Assembly: GCF_001475935.1 (NCBI RefSeq)
Contig: NZ_LDQA01000010.1
Coordinates: forward strand, 34,708 to 98,707
Direction of reading: 5' to 3'
DNA: 64,000 nucleotides
Origin: Aureimonas ureilytica
GTDB taxonomy: Bacteria > Pseudomonadota > Alphaproteobacteria > Rhizobiales > Rhizobiaceae
Below, in pieces: positions 18,439 through 27,307 of this stretch. Made by a program: the position numbers and the translations under genes. Positions within the stretch are counted from its first letter, which is position 1, and each line of letters starts with the position of its first letter. The notes under the pieces were generated by a model. It made no database searches and had not been told where the DNA came from. It was given only the letters and a program-made list of their open reading frames with translations.

Positions 18439-19278
18439 ATGTCTTCGACGGATGCTCCTGTCTATGTCTCGAACGGTCGATCCGACCGTGCGGACCGGAT
18501 GCGCGAATGCCTTGCGGACTTTTCCAAGGGGCTCGGCCTGCGTGAACTCTGGCTGTTTCTCGGCTGGCGCGACGTGCGCAAGCATTATCAGCGCTCGCTC
18601 CTCGGTCCTTTCTGGTTGACCCTGTCCATGGGCTTCATGGTGCTGGGTCTGGGCGTTCTCTATTCCCAGATCTTCAAGCAGCCCATTCAGGACTATCTGC
18701 CCTTCCTGGCGGTCGGCTTCATCACCTGGGGCTTGATCAGCGGCTTGATCGTGGGCAGCTGCGACGTCTATTCATCCGCTGCCTCGTCCGTGCGGCAGGT
18801 TCGGATGCCGCTCAGCATCTATATCTACCAATTCGTCTGGCGGCAGATCATCACCTTCGGGCACAATTTCATTATCTATATCGCTGTCGCTCTCTATTTC
18901 GGGCTTTGGCCGGGCTTGAACGGGCTGATGTTCCTTCCGGCCTTCGTCTTGATCACGGCGAACGGCTTCTTCATGGCCATGATTCTCGGGCCACTCTGCG
19001 CTCGCTTCCGTGATATTCCGATGATCATTCAAAGCGTCGTGCAGATCGTCTTCTTCATGACGCCAATCCTCTGGGACGCGAAGCAGGTGCCCGAGCGCGC
19101 GCTGTTTCTCCACGCCAATCCCTTCTATCACTTCATCGAGATCATCCGCGATCCCCTGCTCGGCCATGCCGCCTCGCTGGAAAACTGGGGCGTCTGCATC
19201 GCCATCACGCTGGCGATGGGCTTCGTCGCCTTCCACTTCTTCGCGCGCTATCGTCCGCGCATCGCTTACTGGGCCTGA
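18439..19278 (+). CDS. ABC-2 type polysaccharide export permease (Wzm-like)
   Basis: Inner-membrane permease of 279 residues for lipid-linked polysaccharide. The cytoplasmic N-terminus ends with RDVRKHYQRSLLGPFWLTLS, the conserved entry to helix 1 of Wzm/KpsM/TagG permeases. About six membrane helices follow, including GFMVLGLGVLYSQIF, LAVGFITWGLISGLIVGS and IIQSVVQIVFFMTPILWD. ATG 18439 was preferred to 18382 because the added stretch is Arg/Pro rich. It is 6 bases upstream of the matching ATPase gene. Confidence 0.93.
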   Translation: MSSTDAPVYVSNGRSDRADRMRECLADFSKGLGLRELWLFLGWRDVRKHYQRSLLGPFWLTLSMGFMVLGLGVLYSQIFKQPIQDYLPFLAVGFITWGLISGLIVGSCDVYSSAASSVRQVRMPLSIYIYQFVWRQIITFGHNFIIYIAVALYFGLWPGLNGLMFLPAFVLITANGFFMAMILGPLCARFRDIPMIIQSVVQIVFFMTPILWDAKQVPERALFLHANPFYHFIEIIRDPLLGHAASLENWGVCIAITLAMGFVAFHFFARYRPRIAYWA

Positions 19279-19284
19279 TCCCGA

Positions 19285-20040
19285 ATGGCTTCGATCAAGT
19301 TCGAGAACGTCTCGGTCGACATTCCCGTCTTCAACGCGAGCAATCGCTCGCTGAAGAACAATGTTCTGTCGGCCGCGACGGGCGGCCAGATCCAGCCGCG
19401 CGACAGCGGCCGGATGTCGGTTCGGGCCATCGACGATGTCTCCTTCGACCTGACGCACGGCACGCGCGTCGGCCTGATCGGGCACAATGGCGCGGGCAAG
19501 TCGACCATGCTGCGCGTCATCGCCGGCATCTATGCGCCGACGGGAGGCCGCGTCAGCGTCGAGGGCGATGTGGCGCCGATGTTCGACATCGGCTTCGGCA
19601 TGGACCCGGACGCGACGGGCTGGGACAACATCATCCTGCGCGGCATGTTGCTCGGCTATTCCAAGCGCGAGATTCACGAGCGCGCAAAGGACATCGCCCT
19701 CGTCAGCGATCTCGGCGAGTTTCTGGACATGCCGATCCGAACCTATTCGGCGGGCATGGCGACGCGTCTCGCCTTCGCCGTTTCGACGTCGATCCGCCCC
19801 GACATCCTGCTGATCGACGAGGGCATCGGCGCGGGCGACGCGGCCTTCATCGCTCAGGCGCGCGAGCGGATGAGCCGTTTCATCGGCGAAGCCGGTCTCC
19901 TCGTTCTCGCCTCCCATGCCGACGACATGCTGCGTCAGTGGTGCCAGACGGGCATCTGGATGGAACATGGGCGTATGCGGATGCAGGGCGAAATCGGAGA
20001 GGTGCTGGCTGCCTATCACGCCTCGCTCGCGCAGGGCTGA
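19285..20040 (+). CDS. ABC polysaccharide export ATPase (Wzt/KpsT-like)
   Basis: ATP-binding subunit, 251 residues, that powers export through the preceding permease. Walker A GHNGAGKST is at 66-74, the signature is YSAGMATRLAFAVS, and Walker B is ILLIDEGIGAGD. The switch His lies in LVLASHADDML. It ends soon after the nucleotide-binding domain and therefore lacks the C-terminal carbohydrate-binding domain of E. coli O9a-type Wzt. It resembles the short KpsT/TagH-core or RgpD-like class. An N-terminal insert of about 25 residues precedes the core. Confidence 0.94.
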   Translation: MASIKFENVSVDIPVFNASNRSLKNNVLSAATGGQIQPRDSGRMSVRAIDDVSFDLTHGTRVGLIGHNGAGKSTMLRVIAGIYAPTGGRVSVEGDVAPMFDIGFGMDPDATGWDNIILRGMLLGYSKREIHERAKDIALVSDLGEFLDMPIRTYSAGMATRLAFAVSTSIRPDILLIDEGIGAGDAAFIAQARERMSRFIGEAGLLVLASHADDMLRQWCQTGIWMEHGRMRMQGEIGEVLAAYHASLAQG

Positions 20041-20466
20041 GACGCGCCCAACGAAGGCGGCGGAGGATCACCCTGCCCCGCCGGCTAGTCGCGACCTGCG
20101 AGACTCATTCCATCGGGATACCTCGCCGCCGAAGCGAGAACCATCCAGCGCTCAAGCCGATGGACCGATCCGCGAGATCCCATGCTTCGTGGGCCTCCCT
20201 TCCCGTTCACATGATTGCGAGCCCTCTGATTCGAGACTTGCTTTCGAACCGGGAGACCGCGTCCTCGACGGCCTGGCCCTCCGCCCATCCATTTGGCAGA
20301 TGCCTCGATTCACGCCACGCCTTGCCGCCGGAATAAGCGACGTGACCGCCCGAGCCTGACCCGAGACCGCTCGACGCGACGGAATATCAGCCATGCCGCG
20401 TCACGAGGCTTGGCATTTGGACGGTTTAGGCCATTCTTGTGATGGTTGATAAATCGGGGGGTTGGG
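20041..20466. other. Gene-free interval
   Basis: No frame here has credible composition, ribosome site or family resemblance. I see no strong hairpin with a T run and no repeat. It must hold the promoter of the ATP-grasp gene at 20467, but I cannot point to -35/-10 boxes with confidence. Confidence 0.5.
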
Positions 20467-21879
20467 TTGAGCGCATTCGACGAAATGCTGGCGAGCGAAG
20501 CAGGCGTTCGCGATCCTTATCGCCGCTTCCATTCCTGGTTCGAGACGCAGGTTCCCCAGACTCTTTCGCGCAAGGCCACCGAGGCCGAAGGGTTCTTTCG
20601 CCGCACCGGCATCACCTTCAACGTGTATGGCGATGAGGAAGCCGCCGAGCGCCTGATCCCCTTCGATCTCGTTCCACGCATCATTTCCGGCCGCGAATGG
20701 TCGAAGCTCGCGGAAGGCATCGAACAGCGCGTTCGCGGGCTCAACGCCTTTCTGGACGACATCTATCATGACCAGGAGATCGTGAAGGCCGGCATCGTTC
20801 CCGAGCGGCTGATCAAGGGCAACGAGGCCTTCATTCCGCAGATGGTCGGCTTCCGACCGCCCGGCGGCGTCTATACCCATATTATCGGCGTCGACATCGT
20901 GCGCACGGCCGAGAACCAGTTCTACGTGCTGGAAGACAATGCCCGCACGCCCTCCGGCGTCTCGTATATGATCGAGAACCGGGAAACGATGATGCAGATG
21001 TTTCCCGAGCTTTTCGCGCAGAATCGCGTGCGCCCGGTGGAAACCTATCCGCGCCATCTCCGCCGCTCGCTTCAGGCGGTCGCCCCGCCCGCCTGCAAGG
21101 GCACGCCGCGCGTTGCGGTGCTGACGCCGGGCATCCACAATTCGGCCTATTACGAGCACGCCTTCCTCGCCGACCAGATGGGCGTCGAACTGGTGGAAGG
21201 CACCGACCTGAAGCTGGTGGACGGCCGGATCGCCATGCGCACGACGCAAGGCTACGTGCCGATCGATGTCCTTTATCGCCGGGTGGACGACGCCTTCCTC
21301 GACCCGGACGTCTTCCGGCCTGAATCCGTGCTCGGCGTTCCCGGCATCATGGACGTCTATCGCAACGGCGGCATCACCATCGCCAATGCGCCGGGCACCG
21401 GCATTTCGGACGACAAGGCAATCTATTCCTACATGCCGGAGATCGTCGAGTTCTACACGGGCAAGCCGGCCATTCTCGAAAACGTGCCGACATGGCGCTG
21501 CGCCGAGGAACAGAGCCTCTCTTACGTGCTGGAGCACCTCGAAGACCTGGTGGTGAAGGAAGTGCACGGCTCGGGCGGCTACGGCATGCTGGTCGGCCCT
21601 GCGGCCTCGAAGGCCGAGCGGGAGGCCTTCGCCGCCAAGCTGCGCGCGCGCCCTGGAAACTACATCGCCCAGCCGACGCTGGCCCTGTCCACCGTCCCGA
21701 TCCTCACCGAAAAAGGCCTCGCGCCGCGCCATGTGGACCTGCGCCCCTTCGTGCTCGTGTCCGATAGCGTGAAGATCATTCCGGGGGGGCTGACGCGCGT
21801 CGCGCTCAAAGAGGGCTCGCTCGTGGTGAATTCCAGCCAGGGCGGCGGCACCAAGGACACCTGGGTTCTGGAAGACTGA
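20467..21879 (+). CDS. Circularly permuted ATP-grasp protein
   Basis: Cytosolic protein of 470 residues of the circularly permuted ATP-grasp family (DUF404/DUF407 type). It is predicted by comparative genomics to form peptide-like bonds together with alpha-E and proteasome-like partners. Blocks visible are GITFNVYGDEEAAERLIPFD near the N-terminus, FIPQMVGFRPPGGVYTHIIG, VLEDNARTPSGVSYMIENR, LTPGIHNSAYYEHAFLADQMGVELVEG, VKEVHGSGGYGMLVGP and VNSSQGGGTKDTWVLED. I chose TTG 20467 (LSAFDEML) with a G-rich site upstream; a TTG at 20446 is also possible. First gene of a three-gene set. Confidence 0.92.
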   Translation: MSAFDEMLASEAGVRDPYRRFHSWFETQVPQTLSRKATEAEGFFRRTGITFNVYGDEEAAERLIPFDLVPRIISGREWSKLAEGIEQRVRGLNAFLDDIYHDQEIVKAGIVPERLIKGNEAFIPQMVGFRPPGGVYTHIIGVDIVRTAENQFYVLEDNARTPSGVSYMIENRETMMQMFPELFAQNRVRPVETYPRHLRRSLQAVAPPACKGTPRVAVLTPGIHNSAYYEHAFLADQMGVELVEGTDLKLVDGRIAMRTTQGYVPIDVLYRRVDDAFLDPDVFRPESVLGVPGIMDVYRNGGITIANAPGTGISDDKAIYSYMPEIVEFYTGKPAILENVPTWRCAEEQSLSYVLEHLEDLVVKEVHGSGGYGMLVGPAASKAEREAFAAKLRARPGNYIAQPTLALSTVPILTEKGLAPRHVDLRPFVLVSDSVKIIPGGLTRVALKEGSLVVNSSQGGGTKDTWVLED

Positions 21880-21992
21880 TGTCCTCCCGGCTCGGCCGTT
21901 CGCGGCCGGGCCATTTCCCTTTTCGCTCGGTCATCGTACGCACGTAACCGTCTTCGGCTCGCGCCGCCCCAACAGGATCAGAATCGCGACAC

Positions 21993-22934
21993 ATGGCTCT
22001 TCTCGGACGCACCGCCAACGGACTCTTCTGGATGCAGCGCTATATCGAGCGTGCCGAGAACATGGCCCGTCTGCTCGATGCCGGCCTGCGCCTGTCGCTG
22101 ACCAACCTTTCGGCCGAACCCGACGAATGGCAGTCCGTGCTCGTGTCGGCAGGCGTCGAGACAGGGTATCTGGCGAAATACCGGAGCTTCGAGCCGAACC
22201 AGATCGTCGATTACATGCTGCGCGACTTCGACAATCCGTCGAGCGTCATCTCCTCCATGGGCATCGCGCGCACCAACGGGCGCATGGTGCGCACGGCGCT
22301 GACGCGCGAGACGTGGGAAGCGATCAACGAAAGCTGGCTGATCCTGCGCCAGCATCTCTCTCAGCCCGTGGACGATCTTCCGGCCGTTCTCGACCTCGTG
22401 AAGGCCCGCACGGCACTGATTCGCGGCTCGTTCCACGGGACGATGCTGCGCAATCCGATCTTCGACTTCTGCAATCTCGGCACCTTCGTGGAGCGCGCCG
22501 ACAACACCGCCCGCATTCTCGACGTGAAATATTGGGTGCTCATGCCGACCCATTCGTCGGTCGGCTCGTCGCTCGACAATTATCAGTGGGGCTCGATCTT
22601 GCGCTCGGTCTCGGCGCTGCGCTCCTATGCCTGGGAATATGACGCAGATCTTCGGGCGGTCGACATCATCGACTTCCTGCTTCTCAATCGGCGGATGCCG
22701 CGTTCGCTCGCCTATTCCTATCGCTGCATCAACGACAGCCTCGACTATCTCGCCCGTGCCTACGGGCAGGAGCGCGAATGCCATGCGACGGCTCGCGCCA
22801 TCTCCACCCGGCTGGAGCAGCACAGCGTCACCGAAATCCTGGAGACCGGGCTGCATGAGTTCCTGGAAACGCTGATCGTGGACAACAACCGCCTGTCCAA
22901 CGAGATCGCGCGCGACTTCAGCTTCTATTCCTGA
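21993..22934 (+). CDS. Alpha-E domain protein (DUF403)
   Basis: All-helical protein of 313 residues, alpha-E family. It opens LLGRTANGLFWMQRYIERAENMARLLD, the hallmark start. Later blocks are RGSFHGTMLRNPIFDFCNLGTFVERADNTARILDVKYW and LNRRMPRSLAYSYRCINDSLDYLARAYG. The biochemical role is unknown; the family occurs almost always beside circularly permuted ATP-grasp proteins, as here, 113 bases upstream. It is probably part of the same peptide-tagging or peptide-synthesis system. Confidence 0.93.
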   Translation: MALLGRTANGLFWMQRYIERAENMARLLDAGLRLSLTNLSAEPDEWQSVLVSAGVETGYLAKYRSFEPNQIVDYMLRDFDNPSSVISSMGIARTNGRMVRTALTRETWEAINESWLILRQHLSQPVDDLPAVLDLVKARTALIRGSFHGTMLRNPIFDFCNLGTFVERADNTARILDVKYWVLMPTHSSVGSSLDNYQWGSILRSVSALRSYAWEYDADLRAVDIIDFLLLNRRMPRSLAYSYRCINDSLDYLARAYGQERECHATARAISTRLEQHSVTEILETGLHEFLETLIVDNNRLSNEIARDFSFYS

Positions 22935-23077
22935 TCGTCACGGCACATGTGCCCTCGATAGCGGGACGCTTCTGTTGCGATGCCGCGCCGCGTGTGGTTG
23001 CGGGCGTTAACCTGCTTCGGCATAAGCTGCCGCCGAACGGCTCCCGTGGGAGCAGAAAGCGTCAGGGAGCGTTCGAA

Positions 23078-23821
23078 GTGACCTATTGCGTCGGTCTCCT
23101 TCTCAATCGTGGCATGGTCTTCATGTCGGACACCCGCACCAATGCCGGGATCGACAATATTTCCGTCGTCACGAAGCTGCGCACCTGGAACATGCCGGGT
23201 GATCGCTTTCTCTGCCTCATGTCGGCGGGCAATCTGGCGACGACGCAGTCCACCATCTCGCTTCTGGAAGAGCGCGGCCTGGCCTCGCATGATCGCAAGC
23301 CCAAACTCCTGACGCAGCCGACCATGTTCCAGACGGCCAAGCTCGTTGGCGAGACACTGCGCGAGGTGATCTCCTATACGAACGAAGGCAGCGACGGATC
23401 GAGCCGCTTCCTCGGCTCCTTCATTCTGGGCGGGCAGATCAAGGGCGGCCGCCCTCGCCTCTTCATGATCTATCCCGAAGGGAATTTCATCGAGGCAGGC
23501 CCCGACAACCCGTTCTTCCAGATCGGCGAGCACAAATATGGTCGCCCGATTCTGGTGCGGACCTACGAGCCCACCATGTCGCTGGAAGATGCGGTGAAAC
23601 TTCTGCTCGTGTCCTTCGATTCGACCATCAAGTCGAACCTTTCGGTGGGCCTGCCGATCGATCTTCAAGTCTACGAGACAGACAAGCTCGAAACCGGCTA
23701 TCGCCAGCGCTTCGACGATCGCGACCCCTATTACCGGCAGATTTCGGAAGGCTGGGGGGATGCGCTGAAATCAGCCTTCGATCAACTGCCGGCTTTCAGT
23801 CCGGCAGGTGTCGAGCGCTGA
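23078..23821 (+). CDS. Anbu-type proteasome-like peptidase
   Basis: Self-compartmentalising Ntn hydrolase related to HslV and proteasome beta subunits (Anbu, ancestral beta subunit), 247 residues. GTG 23078 follows GGGAG by 8 bases and gives Met-Thr-Tyr-Cys. Removing Met exposes the nucleophile Thr1, with Asp17 (in MSDTR) and Lys32 (VVTKL) placed as in proteasome beta subunits. The upstream frame from 22949 would bury Thr1 and is rejected. Known members form right-handed helical assemblies. It is the third gene of the ATP-grasp/alpha-E set. The transglutaminase-like gene that often precedes it is missing. Confidence 0.92.
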   Translation: MTYCVGLLLNRGMVFMSDTRTNAGIDNISVVTKLRTWNMPGDRFLCLMSAGNLATTQSTISLLEERGLASHDRKPKLLTQPTMFQTAKLVGETLREVISYTNEGSDGSSRFLGSFILGGQIKGGRPRLFMIYPEGNFIEAGPDNPFFQIGEHKYGRPILVRTYEPTMSLEDAVKLLLVSFDSTIKSNLSVGLPIDLQVYETDKLETGYRQRFDDRDPYYRQISEGWGDALKSAFDQLPAFSPAGVER

Positions 23822-23830
23822 CCCGATTCG

Positions 23831-24193
23831 TCAGGAATCGCGGCTAAGGCCTTTAGCCGCGAGTTCGTCCAGATAGGCGTTCCAAAGACGCCCGCCGTCG
23901 CGCGCGAGCTGGAGCAGATAGGTCCAGGTGTAGATCCCGGTATCATGCCGATCGTCGAAGGCGATCCGGATGGCGTAATGGCCGACCGGGAAGATATTGG
24001 CGATCCGCACCTCGCGCTTGCCGCCGACGGTGACGCGCTGGTCCGGCGAATGGCCCTGCACCTCGGCCGAAGGCGAGAGAACGCGCAGCATCTCGGCCGT
24101 GATTTCGGCCGGCGGCGCACTTCCGAAGCGCAAAACCAGGGTCTTGCGATCAGGCAAAACGCGAATTTCTTCGGGGACAGGCGCGGCGCACAT
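23831..24193 (-). CDS. DUF971 domain protein
   Basis: Small protein of 120 residues with the gamma-butyrobetaine hydroxylase N-terminal-like fold (DUF971). The conserved blocks are the early [55 protein letters not shown] and a C-terminal [17 protein letters not shown] 24193 sits seven bases after AGGAG; ATG 24199 is too close to it. In many proteobacteria this domain is linked to Fe-S or molybdoenzyme maturation. Here it lies divergent from moaA, which agrees, but no direct evidence of a function is present. Confidence 0.88.
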   Translation of the reverse strand: MCAAPVPEEIRVLPDRKTLVLRFGSAPPAEITAEMLRVLSPSAEVQGHSPDQRVTVGGKREVRIANIFPVGHYAIRIAFDDRHDTGIYTWTYLLQLARDGGRLWNAYLDELAAKGLSRDS

Positions 24194-24300
24194 GGTCATT
24201 CTCCTTAGCGAGTGTGATGCTCCCGCTTGACCGCGTTGGCAAGCCTTTCCACATTCGTCACACGACGCAAGGAAAGGATGGCGGTTCGACGCCGCCGAGC

Positions 24301-25335
24301 ATGACCCTGATCACGCCTCTCGCCCCGCGCCCGGAGAAGCCCGCGCTGATCGACCCGTTCCAGCGGGCGATCACCTATCTCCGTGTTTCCGTGACCGATC
24401 GCTGCGACTTCCGCTGCACCTATTGCATGGCGGAGGATATGGAGTTCCTGCCCAAGCGCGATCTCCTGACGCTGGAGGAGTTGGACCGCCTGTCGTCGGC
24501 CTTCATCGAGCGGGGCGTGCGCCGGCTCCGGCTGACGGGCGGCGAGCCGCTGATGCGCAAGAACATTCTCTACCTCATCCGCTCCCTGTCTCGTCATCTG
24601 GAGAGCGGGCATTTGGACGAGCTGACGCTGACCACCAACGGCTCGCAGCTCCAGCGTTTTGCCAGGGATCTCGCAGCCTGCGGCGTGAAACGCCTCAACG
24701 TGTCGCTGGATACGCTCGACCCGGACAAGTTCCGCCACATCACGCGGCGCGGCGATCTCGCCGGGGTTCTGGCCGGCATCGACGCGGCTTTGGCGGCGGG
24801 CATCCAGCTCAAGCTCAACGCTGTCGCGCTCAAGAATTTCAACGAAGGCGAACTGCCCTTCATGATGCGCTGGGCCCACGAGCGCGGCATGGACATGACG
24901 GTCATCGAGACCATGCCGCTCGGCGAAATCGACGAGGATCGCACCGATCGCTACCTGCCGCTGAACCAGGTTCGCCGCAGCCTTGAAGAGCGCTTCACGC
25001 TGCGCGACATTCCCTACAAGACGGGCGGCCCCGCACGCTATGTGGACGTGGCGGAGACCGGCGGGCGCCTGGGCTTCATCACGCCGATGACCCACAATTT
25101 CTGCGAAAGCTGCAACCGGGTTCGGGTGACCTGCACGGGCACGCTCTACATGTGCCTCGGGCAGGAGGACGCCGCCGATCTGCGCGGCGCGATGCGCGGT
25201 TCGGAGGGCGACGAAGCGCTGCATCGGGCGATCGACGAAGCCATTTCCCGCAAGCCCAAGGGTCACGATTTCGTCATCGATCGCGCGACCAAACGCCCGT
25301 CCGTGTCCCGCCATATGAGCGTGACGGGCGGCTGA
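24301..25335 (+). CDS. moaA: GTP 3',8-cyclase MoaA
   Basis: Radical-SAM enzyme that starts molybdenum cofactor synthesis by converting GTP to 3',8-cyclo-7,8-dihydro-GTP. 344 residues from ATG 24301. The N-terminal cluster motif CDFRCTYC supplies Cys35, Cys39 and Cys42. [13 protein letters not shown] binds SAM. The C-terminal cluster is Cys268, Cys271 and Cys285 (CESC, then LYMC), C-x2-C-x13-C as required. The protein ends in Gly-Gly, needed for function in MoaA. mobA lies 2 kb downstream on the same strand. Confidence 0.97.
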   Translation: MTLITPLAPRPEKPALIDPFQRAITYLRVSVTDRCDFRCTYCMAEDMEFLPKRDLLTLEELDRLSSAFIERGVRRLRLTGGEPLMRKNILYLIRSLSRHLESGHLDELTLTTNGSQLQRFARDLAACGVKRLNVSLDTLDPDKFRHITRRGDLAGVLAGIDAALAAGIQLKLNAVALKNFNEGELPFMMRWAHERGMDMTVIETMPLGEIDEDRTDRYLPLNQVRRSLEERFTLRDIPYKTGGPARYVDVAETGGRLGFITPMTHNFCESCNRVRVTCTGTLYMCLGQEDAADLRGAMRGSEGDEALHRAIDEAISRKPKGHDFVIDRATKRPSVSRHMSVTGG

Positions 25336-25509
25336 TCTCCGCAAAGCGCTTCGCCGAATTGCGAAAGCCCGACGCGGGAACGCGCTATACTGGTGGATTT
25401 CTAGGGAGCCACGGTATTTGCCGCAACGCTCGGGCGGCTGAACTTGGAACGACCTGTTAACGGTTCGCGTTACCCCGGTCAGTTCAGCACCAGCGTTTGG
25501 AAGGCTCCG

Positions 25510-25755
25510 ATGAAAACCTTTGTGAAGACCAGCTTGGCCCTTGGTGCCGTGGTGATGGTGACGGCCGGCTGCACCACCACGGAGCGCACCGTGGGCGGTG
25601 CCTTGATCGGCGGCGCGGGCGGCGCGGTGGTTGGCGATGCGATCGGCGGTTCGGGCGGCGCGGTGATCGGCGGGTTGGCCGGCGGCACGGCGGGCGCGCT
25701 GATCGGCCGCGAGTCCGGTCGCCGGGCCAACAACGGATATTATCGAGGATACTGA
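25510..25755 (+). CDS. Glycine-zipper lipoprotein
   Basis: An 81-residue outer-membrane-type lipoprotein. ATG 25510 opens the signal MKTFVKTSLALGAVVMVTAGC with lipobox VTAGC. The mature part is a run of GxxxG repeats (GGALIGGAGGAVVGDAIGG and onward), a glycine-zipper 2TM pattern, and ends RRANNGYYRGY. Such proteins are common in alphaproteobacterial envelopes and associate with the membrane; their exact function is not known. The longer frame from 25444 lacks a signal at its start. Confidence 0.85.
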   Translation: MKTFVKTSLALGAVVMVTAGCTTTERTVGGALIGGAGGAVVGDAIGGSGGAVIGGLAGGTAGALIGRESGRRANNGYYRGY

Positions 25756-26395
25756 GCCGAGACGAAGCTCTGACACTTATGCTTCAGGGGATTGACGCGC
25801 TCGTGGTCGATCCCCTGATGCTTTCGGCGTATCGCCGCTATAAGAAACGAGAGCGCGCTATCGGCTGCCGTCTTCCTTGTAGGCGTTGGATGCCGATGTC
25901 GCTGAAATCGCATAGGCCCCGCCGCTGACGGAGATCGGCAAAGCCACGAAGGCGGGTGAAAGTGTCGCGGCGGCGGCAAGCCCGCCCGCGATCGCAGAGG
26001 CCGGTCCAGGGACCTGCACCTCGGCCGGATTGGCGAGCGTCGCGGTTGCGTCGGCTTTGCTCCAGGTGGTGCGCCATTGCGTCAATTGCTGGCTTCGCAC
26101 CGCATCATCTGAAAATGCCAATCGATCCATCATGATCTGGCGTCGTCCCACGTTCCGCAGTCCCGAGATCGGGGCCAGCCCTCACATAGGCTGAAGCAAC
26201 TGCTCGCTTCCAATCTAGAGCGATTGTCTTGCCGGATTCTTCGCGAGACATTTCAAATTGTGGATAACCCTGTCGTAGCGTCAACGCCCTCGCCAAAGCG
26301 CCGACCCGGCCACGCATTGCGAAAGCCGATGGCGCTTGTCCGCGCTCACCTTAAGCCTTTAGAAGCAGGCATCGATATGGTGAAGGCGAATGCCT
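25756..26395. other. Long interval with no convincing gene
   Basis: The only frame of note is the weak leftward one at 25858-26151, listed separately. Outside it (26152-26395) I see no ribosome site, repeat or terminator. The composition is less GC-rich around 26100-26300 than in the flanking genes, which suits a regulatory interval upstream of the transporter. Confidence 0.4.
25858..26151 (-). CDS. Possible small hypothetical protein
   Basis: Frame of up to 97 residues from a GTG at 26151 or from ATG at 26133. It has an Ala/Pro/Val-rich stretch in the second half (AIAGGLAAAATLSPAFVALPISVSGG) that could be one membrane helix. No ribosome site is seen and no family is recognised. It is kept because it fills an otherwise empty interval, but it may be chance. 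Confidence 0.25.
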   Translation of the reverse strand: MGRRQIMMDRLAFSDDAVRSQQLTQWRTTWSKADATATLANPAEVQVPGPASAIAGGLAAAATLSPAFVALPISVSGGAYAISATSASNAYKEDGSR

Positions 26396-27307
26396 ATGAA
26401 CGCGTCAGGGTCCTCTCTCGCCAGCGAGAATGCGCGCGCGAGCCTCCTGATGACAGGCGCCATGGCCTGTTTCGCCCTCAACGACATGATGGTGAAAACG
26501 CTCTCCGCCTCGATGGAGGCACCTCAGATCATGGCCCTTCGCGGGGTCATCGTATCCTGCCTCCTGATCGCGCTCGGCCTGCAACAAGGCGTTCTCCGTC
26601 CACTGTCGCGCCTTCGTCATCGCGCCGTTCTGTTGCGCACCCTGGCCGACATCCTGACGACCATCTCCTACATCTCGGCGCTCAAGCATCTCTCGCTGGG
26701 CAATGCCTCGGCGATCTTCCAGGCCCTGCCCTTCACGATCACGATCGGGGCGGCGCTGTTTCTGGGAGAAAGTGTCGGCTGGCGGCGCTGGGTCGCCATC
26801 GCGGTCGGTTTCGTGGGCGTGCTGGTGATCTTGCGGCCGGCGACGGACGGGTTCAACACCTACGCCGTCTGGGTTCTGATCTCCGTCGTCTTCGCCGCGA
26901 TGCGCGATCTCGTGACGCGCCGGATGCCGACCTCCATTTCCTCTCTGCAGGTGGCGACGGTCACATCGATTGCCGTCGCCATCACCGGCTTTCTGATGCT
27001 GCCGGCGGTCGGCTGGTCGCCCGTCTCCGGAGCGAGCTGGCTGATTCTTCTGTGTGGGGCGTTTGCCATTGGGGCCGGTTACATCATGATCGTCGCGTCG
27101 ATGCGCGTCGGAGACATGAGCTTCGTCGCACCCTTCCGCTATTCGATCCTGATCTTCGCCATGGCTCTTGGAGCCCTGGTCTTCGAGGAGCGGCCGGACG
27201 GTTTCGAGATCCTGGGCTCGCTCATCGTCGTGGGTAGCGGTGCCTATACGATCCACCGCGAAGGGGTGGCACGGCGCGCGGCGCGCACGGGAAGCACGGG
27301 TCCATGA
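26396..27307 (+). CDS. DMT-superfamily (EamA) transporter
   Basis: Integral membrane transporter of 303 residues with ten hydrophobic segments and two EamA halves. The first half begins LLMTGAMACFALNDMMVKTLS, with YISALKHLSLGNASAIFQALP, the usual EamA pattern near helices 3-4. The second half holds YAVWVLISVVFAAMRDL and FVAPFRYSILIFAMALGALVFEE. ATG 26396 is spaced 8 bases from AAGG; ATG 26390 is too close. Substrates of such carriers are usually metabolites or amino acids and cannot be assigned here. It overlaps mobA by 4 bases. Confidence 0.9.
   Translation: MNASGSSLASENARASLLMTGAMACFALNDMMVKTLSASMEAPQIMALRGVIVSCLLIALGLQQGVLRPLSRLRHRAVLLRTLADILTTISYISALKHLSLGNASAIFQALPFTITIGAALFLGESVGWRRWVAIAVGFVGVLVILRPATDGFNTYAVWVLISVVFAAMRDLVTRRMPTSISSLQVATVTSIAVAITGFLMLPAVGWSPVSGASWLILLCGAFAIGAGYIMIVASMRVGDMSFVAPFRYSILIFAMALGALVFEERPDGFEILGSLIVVGSGAYTIHREGVARRAARTGSTGP

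Noticed and set aside
20401..21732. 443-codon minus-strand frame opposite the ATP-grasp gene
   Set aside because: The plus-strand gene has full family motifs; the opposite frame is a GC-driven shadow.
24205..25776. 523-codon minus-strand frame opposite moaA
   Set aside because: moaA has both Fe-S cluster motifs. The opposite frame is Arg/Ala-rich and has no domain.
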